From: Mycetohabitans rhizoxinica HKI 454
GTDB lineage: Bacteria > Pseudomonadota > Gammaproteobacteria > Burkholderiales > Burkholderiaceae
NCBI RefSeq assembly: GCF_000198775.1
Contig: NC_014722.1
Span: 1,057,734-1,121,733 of the forward strand
Direction of reading: 5' to 3'
DNA: 64,000 nucleotides
The position numbers were made by a program, and so were the translations under genes. Under the pieces are notes generated by a model. The model ran no database searches, was not told the origin of the DNA, and saw only the letters and a list, made by a program, of their open reading frames with translations. Positions 41,625-47,897 of this stretch are shown one piece after another (within the stretch, counting starts at the first letter, position 1; every line of letters starts with the position of its first letter).

Positions 41625-42164
41625 ATGACAGCGTTTGATGACGCATTTGAAAAGACGGTGGCCCGAGAAGGAGGCTATTCCAATCACGTTGATGATAGCG
41701 GCGGCGAAACGTCCTATGGCATTACTGAGGCGGTGGCACGAGCAGAAGGGTATCTGGGTACGATGGCCTTGCTGCCCTTAGCGACCGCCAAAGCCATCTA
41801 TCGGCGCCGCTATTGGGAGCCGCTGCATCTGGAGGACGTTGTCATGCTATCGGTGCCGATTGCGCTTGAATTATTTGATACCGGTGTCAATATGGGCACG
41901 CAGGTGGCAGCGCAGTTTCTGCAGCGTGTGCTCAATGCGTTTAATCGTCGGCAGACCGATTACCCCGATATGATGGTGGATGGTTTGATAGGCCCCAAAA
42001 CAATCGCAGCGCTCAAAGCTTTTCTGGACAAACGCAAAGAGCCAGGGCAAATGACGCTTCTCAAGGCACTCAATAGCCTACAAGGGGCACGTTACATTGA
42101 GTTGGCGGAGAGACGAGAGAAAGACGAGGCATTCGTGTTTGGCTGGGTAATGAACCGACTATGA
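41625..42164 (+). CDS. Endolysin, glycoside hydrolase family 108 with peptidoglycan-binding C-terminus
   Basis: It should cleave the glycan of peptidoglycan. The 179-residue protein has the GH108 N-terminal domain with catalytic E15 in VAREGGYSNHVDDSGGETSYG, followed by RRRYWEPLHLEDV and LFDTGVNMGTQVAAQFLQR. A C-terminal helical peptidoglycan-binding type 3 domain includes VDGLIGPKTIAALKAFLD. There is no signal peptide or signal anchor, so it needs a holin to reach the cell wall. It opens a lysis cassette with Rz/Rz1 and two holin-like genes. Confidence 0.9.
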   Translation: MTAFDDAFEKTVAREGGYSNHVDDSGGETSYGITEAVARAEGYLGTMALLPLATAKAIYRRRYWEPLHLEDVVMLSVPIALELFDTGVNMGTQVAAQFLQRVLNAFNRRQTDYPDMMVDGLIGPKTIAALKAFLDKRKEPGQMTLLKALNSLQGARYIELAERREKDEAFVFGWVMNRL

Positions 42165-42570
42165 AAGGTGTTTCCCGATCCAAACTATTTTTTCAAAATT
42201 GGATGCAAGGCAGCGCAATGCGCAATGATTGTTTCATTGTTGTGTGCATCGCCAACGTATCCATGATGACGTCATGGTTGCACTTAATTGAGCGATGGCA
42301 AGTGCATTGTTTCGCGGCGGCTTGTTTTTAAAGCAGGGTCATTGTGCCTGCATTGCGAATTCTTTCAACAATGGCGGTTTAAGTCATGGTCCGTTTGGAC
42401 GATGAAATAAATGCGGTATATAGTGTTTTTGCCTTTGCAGTCCGTCTAGCGTTCCGGCTGCAGGAGCACATGGGATGGGTTTAGCACACAGGCAGGAGCA
42501 GGAATTTTTGATATAGCAGGCGACGTGCCTTAGGCGGGGAACACAGCTGCCGCGGGTCAGGGAGAGTGCA
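42165..42570. other. AT-rich gap between the endolysin and Rz genes, with a candidate promoter
   Basis: About 400 bases without a supported gene. A sigma70-like pair, TTGGAC at 42395-42400 and TATATA at 42417-42422 (16-bp spacer), could drive Rz and the holin genes separately from the endolysin. A palindrome CCATGA..TCATGG occupies 42261-42277. Confidence 0.45.
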
Positions 42571-43146
42571 ATGCAGCACTTGCTGAGATGGATCGCGCCC
42601 TATGGTGCTCTATTCATTGTGGGGATCGCCTTAGGTTGGGGCATGAGCTCGGTTATCGCTGGTAGACGGCTGGCTGAAGAACAAGCTGCGCGAGCCCGGG
42701 ATCATGAGCAGCATGCCGAACAAATGAAAGCGATTTCAGACGCAGCCTTGGCCGCGCAACAGAAAGCGACCGCTATGCGTGAGGTCCAGGCCCGCCGGAT
42801 CGAAACGCTGGATGCACAACTGAGTCAGGAGCGTCAAGTCCATGAGAATGAAAATCAACGTCTGCGCGATGCTCTTGCTGCCGGCACTGAGCGGCTGCGT
42901 GTCGCCGTCGTCAACTGTTCAACCCGTAGCCGTGACATGTCCGGCTTTGCCGCCACCACCGGAATGGGCGATGGCTCCCCCACCTACGCAGAGCTCGACC
43001 CAACGGTTGCAGAGCGCGTTTTCCGGGTCGCTGACGACGACCAGCGAGAAATAGATAAGCTCAAAGCCTTACAAGCTTACGTGTGCACGGTGCGACCTGA
43101 AACCGCAGAGTGTTCCGTAAATGGTTTTCAGTCGGCGGGACCATGA
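42571..43146 (+). CDS. Rz-type inner-membrane spanin
   Basis: The i-spanin spans the periplasm with its partner Rz1 and fuses inner and outer membranes at the end of lysis. The 191-residue protein has one N-terminal hydrophobic anchor (APYGALFIVGIALGWGMSSV) and then a long Ala-, Glu- and Gln-rich coiled coil (about 33-110) with EEQAARARDHEQHAEQMKAI. The C-terminal part (VAERVFRVADDDQREIDKLK) is typical of phage Rz. Rz1 is embedded in the +1 frame, which strongly supports this identification. A GGGAGAG site precedes the ATG. Confidence 0.9.
   Translation: MQHLLRWIAPYGALFIVGIALGWGMSSVIAGRRLAEEQAARARDHEQHAEQMKAISDAALAAQQKATAMREVQARRIETLDAQLSQERQVHENENQRLRDALAAGTERLRVAVVNCSTRSRDMSGFAATTGMGDGSPTYAELDPTVAERVFRVADDDQREIDKLKALQAYVCTVRPETAECSVNGFQSAGP
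42842..43054 (+). CDS. Rz1-type outer-membrane spanin lipoprotein, nested within Rz
   Basis: The o-spanin partner lies entirely inside the Rz gene in the +1 frame. The 70-residue precursor MRMKINVCAMLLLPALSGC has a lipobox (LSGC, lipidated cysteine at residue 19). The short mature part is proline-rich (CPALPPPPEWAMAPPP), as in known Rz1 proteins. Nested Rz/Rz1 is a hallmark of tailed-phage lysis cassettes. Confidence 0.85.
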   Translation: MRMKINVCAMLLLPALSGCVSPSSTVQPVAVTCPALPPPPEWAMAPPPTQSSTQRLQSAFSGSLTTTSEK

Positions 43147-43360
43147 CCAAGTGTCTTAAACGACTGGTCACCAAAGGAGGTATCAACGCAAGTCTGTAGT
43201 GTAAATTCAAGCGTACGGCGATTAAACAACTACTTAAGCGAAATGCGTTGGTTGCCGAGATGGCCGGCCCAAAAATGTCCATGCGATACAGTTGTAAGCA
43301 TAGCATACACGGTCCGATCAACTGGATGCCGGATGCGCGAACGTATAGCAGAGGTAAAGC
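43147..43360. other. Gap between the spanin and holin genes
   Basis: About 210 bases with no supported gene. AGAGGTAAAGC before 43361 supplies a ribosome site for the first holin-like gene. Confidence 0.35.
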
Positions 43361-43747
43361 ATGACGTGGTGGTTTGAACTATTGCGTGTGCCATCCGTGT
43401 TCAATTCAATGACCTGGACACAAGATGACCTTACCCTGGTGAGTGGGGTAGTGTGCGGCGCATTGATATTTTTGCTGCATAGTCGTGAGCCGTCGTGGCC
43501 GCGCAAGATAGCATATTTCGGCGTATCAGTGATTGGCGGACTTTCGGTGACTTCGTCAGTGCAGCAGTACGTGGGGTTACCAGAATGGCTTGCAGCGTTT
43601 TTGTCTACGGCGGCGATCGTGACGCTGGCCAATGCACTGCTGGATTGGTCGGAGAAAATGGTGCCGGAACTGTTGACTCAGTTGACCTACCGGATTATTA
43701 GAAGTACGCCTGTTAATGACACTAAGAATAGCGAGTTAGAAAAATGA
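43361..43747 (+). CDS. Holin-like membrane protein 1
   Basis: This 128-residue protein has three predicted transmembrane helices: about 25-42 (LVSGVVCGALIFLLH), 53-72 (FGVSVIGGLSVTS) and 76-95 (WLAAFLSTAAIVTLANALL). A charged C-terminal tail follows. Size, topology and position after endolysin and spanins fit a class I phage holin of the LydA type, which would form the inner-membrane hole releasing the endolysin. Family membership is inferred mainly from context. Its stop overlaps the next gene (ATGA). Confidence 0.7.
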   Translation: MTWWFELLRVPSVFNSMTWTQDDLTLVSGVVCGALIFLLHSREPSWPRKIAYFGVSVIGGLSVTSSVQQYVGLPEWLAAFLSTAAIVTLANALLDWSEKMVPELLTQLTYRIIRSTPVNDTKNSELEK

Positions 43748-44121
43748 TAAAAGCGGCAATAGTGTACTTCAATGCCTACAGCGTATGTGACTTGCTGCTG
43801 CTGTTGATGAATGGGGTATTGGCAAGTGCGATTTTTCTGATTCTGTTGTTTGCCTTTAGTGCGCCAGTACCTCGGCGCAGTCCGTTGAATTGGTATGAGC
43901 GAGCGATACGATTTTGGTTGGTCGCGGTGTATGGCATTTTGGCGGTACGTGTATGTGCAGGGTGGTATTCCACACCGGTGGAACCGACGCATGTGGCGGT
44001 CAATGCTTTGGTACTGGGTTTTGCGATAATGGCGCGTGGAGATGTTGGCGTAATCACCGAGGCGTTGCGTCAGACGCGCAAGGCACGCCGGAATGTATTA
44101 AGTGAGCGTAAGCAGATGTAG
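43744..44121 (+). CDS. Holin-like membrane protein 2 (possible antiholin)
   Basis: This 125-residue protein has an N-terminal hydrophobic stretch of about 28 residues (DLLLLLMNGVLASAIFLILL). Two further spans lie near residues 57-76 (RFWLVAVYGILAVRVCAG) and 83-98 (HVAVNALVLGFAIMARG), and the C-terminus is basic. It starts within the stop of the preceding gene, so the two are translationally coupled. Paired holin-like genes often act as holin and antiholin. Which is which cannot be decided from sequence. Confidence 0.65.
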   Translation: MIKAAIVYFNAYSVCDLLLLLMNGVLASAIFLILLFAFSAPVPRRSPLNWYERAIRFWLVAVYGILAVRVCAGWYSTPVEPTHVAVNALVLGFAIMARGDVGVITEALRQTRKARRNVLSERKQM

Positions 44122-44172
44122 CGGACACTTTCTTTGATTCAACAAAATCGGTGAACACAGATCTCAAGGACG

Positions 44173-44553
44173 TATCCGGCATTTTGTGTGTGAGGCGGAT
44201 TAAGGCTCACAGCCTGGTGTTGAAGCACTCAGGGTAAAGCAGCGCGAACTGTGTCATCGTGCTTTCCAATCATGTCGAGGACCGTTCCATTTGACAACGG
44301 CGTTGCGCGGCGCCAACCTGATCAGTTTGAGTGCGGCCTCGTCGCTAGGGAAGTGGTCGCGCGTTTTGATGAGCTTGCACAGTTGCATATGCAGCGATTC
44401 GATGGAATGGGTCGTGTAGATACTTTTCCGAATCTCCGGCTCGGGTCTGGGTTCAGCCTGCGGCCGGGCTCAATCGTCGATTCTTCTTTTCGTTTGCAAG
44501 GCATGTTGGCCCCTTTGCCGATAGTTTATGCCTCACACACAAGAAACCGGATA
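44173..44553. mobile_element. Internally deleted IS256-family element with both terminal inverted repeats
   Basis: The 24-base ends at 44173-44196 and 44530-44553 are inverted repeats matching at 21 of 24 positions, in the orientation expected for an insertion sequence. The interior carries the 3' end of an IS256-type transposase on the minus strand. At about 380 bp it is far shorter than an intact element (about 1.3 kb), so most of the gene has been deleted. No clear target-site duplication was found. Confidence 0.75.
44207..44440 (-). pseudogene. IS256-family transposase, C-terminal remnant with frameshift
   Basis: The minus-strand frame reads PEIRKSIYTTHSIESLHMQL, then HFPSDEAALKLIRLAPRN and KWNGPRHDWKAR. 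These are the conserved C-terminal blocks of IS256 transposases (EIRRxIYTTNAIESLN and FPxDEAAxKLLxLALRN). A one-base loss then shifts the frame to MTQFALLYPECFNTRL and the natural stop. The catalytic DDE region is missing. Confidence 0.85.
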
Positions 44554-44767
44554 GGCTCTGAATTTTGCAACCCCTGGTTCTGACGTTTTTGGCTTGCGCA
44601 AATCTATCCGGAATTTAAGTTTGAGCCTCGTTCCACGATGAAAATCGCACCGGTCGAGTCTCAGCGTCGATTTCCCTCAGCAATTTTGTGACCTTCACAC
44701 GTGGCATCCAGATCGACATGATAAAGATCGCGTGAGGTGTCTATCAATACACGGCGGCCTGTTGGCA
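44554..44767. other. Short gap downstream of the 454-residue effector-like gene
   Basis: About 210 bases. A minus-strand stretch encodes RRVLIDTSRDLYHVDLDAT and then stops; I do not recognise it. No functional gene is supported. Confidence 0.3.
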
Positions 44768-46132
44768 TCAAAAATCACTTGACGAAGAGTGAAATCGCGT
44801 CCACGCAATTAACTCGTGCAGTTTTTGCGGTTGCATCCTCTGGCGTAGGGTAGCGAACCAAAAGCGGTTGGCTGTTTGTGCGTTGGACAAATCTGCACGT
44901 GCTGTGCTGGGCTGTGGGAGACGAGTGCCCGACGCAGCAACGTGCTGTGCAATCTGTTGAAATACATTAGACGGGCGTGGCGCCCATCGGCTACTCGTTA
45001 AATTTTGTTCGGGCTCTCCTGTTTTTTGAACAGTGGTAAACATGCCGGGTTTAAAGTTGTCCATCCTACCCGATACTTGCATTTCAGGCAGGCCATAATT
45101 GTAATTCGCTTCAAATAAACGCCGTCCGCGAGGTGTCGGTGTTGCCTTCTCTGTGATCGGCATATCGAAACCCGTAGAGACCCGGCCATTTCCTTTGCCG
45201 TGACCGAGCCGGAGATTGCCGGTCGAGTCGAATGTATTAGCCATGAAATTTTTATAGGCTTGGAGTCGATCCGCCTTCGTCTTTCCCTCAAGAGCCCTTT
45301 GGATGTCGGCAGCCATCCGGTTGCGTTTTAGGGTATTGGCATTGTAATCGGTGGCAACCCACACATCGCGTAATTCAGTACCATAACCATGACGAGCATA
45401 TTCATCGGCCAAAATTGCACGGCCGAACCCGCGTAGCCGGCCCATCGCTGCCGCCTGCTTTGCCAGCCCCGTACGTTTTTGTTTCCAGAGAGATTCAGCT
45501 TCCTCCTCTCCGATATTATCACCTTGTTGACTTTGCGCTTTTTTCGCTTCTTCAAACTGTTGCGCCCCCGCTCTGTGCAGTAATGTCATTTGATTTATCA
45601 AATGCTGACCAGTTGCGCTCGCGATGAGGTGGTTAATGCTTGCCGATCCAGGGTCCCTGCCTTCATTTACCGCAGCTTCCTGGTAGGTTAGCGGGCGGCC
45701 CGTTTGTTGTGCTGCCTCGGCATAAAAGGGTCGCTTCGAGTTATATTGAGTGTAGCGCTTAGTAACATCTTCGCCATAATATTGCTTAAGCCACTGCTTA
45801 TCCGCATCACTGATATCGGCCGCAGGCCCATATTTTACTTGGTAAATGATATCAGGCCTGTTAGCATCGTGCTGATCATCATAATAGAAGTTCTTTTCTT
45901 CTAGCTCGGGTAATCGACGCTGCGGTGGCTGGGCGAAACCCGCTAGGCTTTTGTGGATTAATTCGATGGTACGCAGATGAAACTCGCGCTGCTGCGCATC
46001 CTGTAGCGCATCCGATGCCAGCGTAGGCTCCGAAAGCTTGCGTTGCCGACTCCGCTCTGTCCAGTGTCGAGCGCGTTTATTCGGTAAGGCGTGTATCGGT
46101 TCCGACTCCGAGTATGTCCGTTTTCGCTTCAT
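44768..46132 (-). CDS. Protein of unknown function with an N-terminal KRKR/KRAR basic motif; candidate secreted effector
   Basis: I do not recognise this 454-residue protein. The start MKRKRTYSESEPIHALPNKR was chosen because AGGAG lies 5 bases before it; an in-frame start 24 codons upstream lacks such a site. Two basic clusters (KRKR at 2-5 and NKRAR near 18-22) separated by about 12 residues look like a bipartite nuclear-localisation signal. Residues about 75-130 are charged and mixed; 190-235 are helical and Gln- and Glu-rich; 240-290 contain RGFGRAILADEYARHGYGTE. No secretion signal or membrane span is seen. Its DNA is AT-richer than the flanking core genes. Confidence 0.65.
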   Translation of the reverse strand: MKRKRTYSESEPIHALPNKRARHWTERSRQRKLSEPTLASDALQDAQQREFHLRTIELIHKSLAGFAQPPQRRLPELEEKNFYYDDQHDANRPDIIYQVKYGPAADISDADKQWLKQYYGEDVTKRYTQYNSKRPFYAEAAQQTGRPLTYQEAAVNEGRDPGSASINHLIASATGQHLINQMTLLHRAGAQQFEEAKKAQSQQGDNIGEEEAESLWKQKRTGLAKQAAAMGRLRGFGRAILADEYARHGYGTELRDVWVATDYNANTLKRNRMAADIQRALEGKTKADRLQAYKNFMANTFDSTGNLRLGHGKGNGRVSTGFDMPITEKATPTPRGRRLFEANYNYGLPEMQVSGRMDNFKPGMFTTVQKTGEPEQNLTSSRWAPRPSNVFQQIAQHVAASGTRLPQPSTARADLSNAQTANRFWFATLRQRMQPQKLHELIAWTRFHSSSSDF

Positions 46133-46204
46133 TTCCACTCCTAGTAGAGGCGACGATGTATCGCTTTCCGCTGCCCGGCCGTGGCTTAAAAACTGCGCTC
46201 GCAA

Positions 46205-46640
46205 GTTTGCGTCAGATTTTTACGCTGATACAAAGTAATGTATCGTCGATGTACTTGACGATCAAGCGCTAAGCGATGCTCGGCGAAAAGGGGTGGACTC
46301 AGAGGTAGCTTCACTCGTTCAGACAGTGTTCTAAGATTTTTAAGTGGAACGTCCGGGGCGATTACGCTACCAATTTGATCGCAGGCAGCGTCGAAGTATG
46401 CCTCAACTGGCGTCTGATCCGCCAAACTCGAATGCAGCCGGCTCGTCGTATCGTCCACGTACACCAAGCAGCGTGCACTGTGACGCGCGCTTCTCAAACC
46501 ACAGATGCTCGCTGCCGTCAATCTGGATCAGCTCGCCCAGGCACGCGCGCCGTGCGGCCGGCGAGGCTGTAGTGCATGGCATCACCATCGTCATTGAGCC
46601 GATCAGTCTGCGTGACATGCCAGGATATCTGCTGAATCGG
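46205..46640 (-). pseudogene. ISNCY (IS1202-group) transposase remnant, frameshifted
   Basis: One minus-strand frame reads RACLGELIQIDGSEHLWFEK followed by RASQCTLLGV, resembling the catalytic-domain start (LxQIDGSxHxWFE, CTLLVFVDDATSRL) of ISNCY-type transposases. The next block, CLVYVDDTTSRLHSSLADQT, lies in another frame, showing a frameshift at the join, and similarity then fades. Both ends are missing. It marks the right edge of the island. Confidence 0.65.
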
Positions 46641-46792
46641 CAAAGCGAAGCTGAAACGGCACGTCGGCGGATCTGCGTTGGCTGCGTGAGGTGCGGTAAA
46701 GAGGTTCGCGTGGGTTGCGTGATGGCTGGTAGGCAGCTCGGCAATTGGCTGCATGACATGCGGTGAGCGGGTCGGCGCCGCCCACCGTCTGG
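46641..46792. other. Gap between the ISNCY remnant and the efflux operon
   Basis: About 150 bases after the last gene of the minus-strand efflux operon. No gene or clear terminator is seen. Confidence 0.3.
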
Positions 46793-47680
46793 CTACGTGC
46801 GTGGCTCGGCGCCGTTTGCCGCGGCCGGCTTGACCACTACCGTGCAGGTCGTGCCGGCAGACAGGATCAAGCCGTCGGGCACCTGATCGATATGGATGCG
46901 TACTGGAACACGCTGTGCGAGGCGGACCCAATTGAAGGTTGGATTGACGTCGGCAAGCAGTTCGCGGCTCATCGGATTATCGCGGTCGGCGATGCCGCGC
47001 GAGATCCCTTCGACATGGCCTTTTAATACTGCGCCGCTCATCAGTCGCATTTCAGCCGAGTCGCCGATCTTGAGCAGCGGGATCTTGGTTTCCTCGAAAT
47101 AGCCGTAGACCCAGAACGAGTGGCTGTCAACGAGCGCCAGCTTAGGTTGCCCGGCGATGGCGTAATCGCCGCGATAGGCATTGAGGTTTGTCACATAGCC
47201 GTCCACTGGCGCGACCACGGTCGTGCGCTCCAGGTTTAACTTCGCCGCGGCGAGCTGCGCGAGCGCCTGTTCATACTGGGCCTGGGCGCTGGCGGCCTGA
47301 ATCACGGCATTTTCGCGGTTCTCCTTCGAAACAACCAGCGCGTCCAAATCCCGGCGTCGTGCGGCATCGTTACGGCGCATCTGCAGATCCGCCTTGCGTG
47401 CCGCGACCAACGCCTCGGCTTGCTGGACGGCGATGCGGTAATGGCCCGGATCGATGCGCATCAAGACGTCGCCGCGATGCACGAACTGATTGTCCCGCAC
47501 CGGGAACTCGACAATCTGCCCTGACACGTCCGGCGCGATATTGATGATCTCCGCCCTGACGCGCCCATCGCGGGTCCAGGGCGAATCCATGTAGTAGACC
47601 CACAACGCGCGACCAAGCAGCACGGCAACGGCGAAGATCGCGATAGTCGCAAAGAAGCTGAGGATACGGCGAAGTTTCAT
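46793..47680 (-). CDS. HlyD-family periplasmic adaptor of an AaeA-type efflux pump
   Basis: This membrane-fusion protein should link the FUSC inner-membrane pump to an outer-membrane channel. The 295-residue protein has an N-terminal membrane anchor (SFFATIAIFAVAVLLGRAL, about 8-26) and TRDGRVRAEIINIAPDVSGQ, the start of the lipoyl domain. An alpha-hairpin of about 75-150 is rich in Ala and Gln, and VVAPVDGYVTNLNAYRGDY is the second lipoyl half. In E. coli the AaeXAB system exports aromatic carboxylic acids; the same substrate class is possible here. Start chosen at MKLRRILSFF. Confidence 0.9.
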   Translation of the reverse strand: MKLRRILSFFATIAIFAVAVLLGRALWVYYMDSPWTRDGRVRAEIINIAPDVSGQIVEFPVRDNQFVHRGDVLMRIDPGHYRIAVQQAEALVAARKADLQMRRNDAARRRDLDALVVSKENRENAVIQAASAQAQYEQALAQLAAAKLNLERTTVVAPVDGYVTNLNAYRGDYAIAGQPKLALVDSHSFWVYGYFEETKIPLLKIGDSAEMRLMSGAVLKGHVEGISRGIADRDNPMSRELLADVNPTFNWVRLAQRVPVRIHIDQVPDGLILSAGTTCTVVVKPAAANGAEPRT

Positions 47681-47696
47681 GTCCGACTCTTTGGAT

Positions 47697-47897
47697 TCAA
47701 CGATAAATGGCGAGCCCGAACAGGCAGACAATACAGGTGAGCAGGCTCGCGCGGGCGAGTGACGGGTGCCAGAACAGACGATACACGCCAAAGTAGGCCA
47801 ATACGCGATCGAGTGCCCACGTCAATGCGGTGCCGGCCAGCGTGGTGAGCAGGAGCATGGGTACGTAGGCGTCGAACAATGCGATGTCACGCGGCAT
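47697..47897 (-). CDS. DUF1656 (AaeX-like) small membrane protein
   Basis: This 66-residue protein has two hydrophobic helices (MLLLTTLAGTALTWALDRVL and ASLLTCIVCLFGLAIY). DUF1656 proteins are regular partners of FUSC/HlyD efflux genes (AaeX in E. coli), with no defined biochemical role. It overlaps the FUSC gene by 11 bases and precedes the HlyD gene by 16 bases, so all are one operon. Confidence 0.85.
   Translation of the reverse strand: MPRDIALFDAYVPMLLLTTLAGTALTWALDRVLAYFGVYRLFWHPSLARASLLTCIVCLFGLAIYR

Noticed and set aside
39700..46300. hrpII-box (TTCG-N16-TTCG) upstream of the effector-like genes
   Set aside because: I looked upstream of 39900, 46132 and 12219 and found no correctly spaced pair, so type III co-regulation is not supported by sequence.
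39001..46800. Complete prophage
   Set aside because: Only lysis genes are phage-like; no integrase, terminase, capsid, tail or replication genes and no flanking tRNA with a duplicated attachment site were found.
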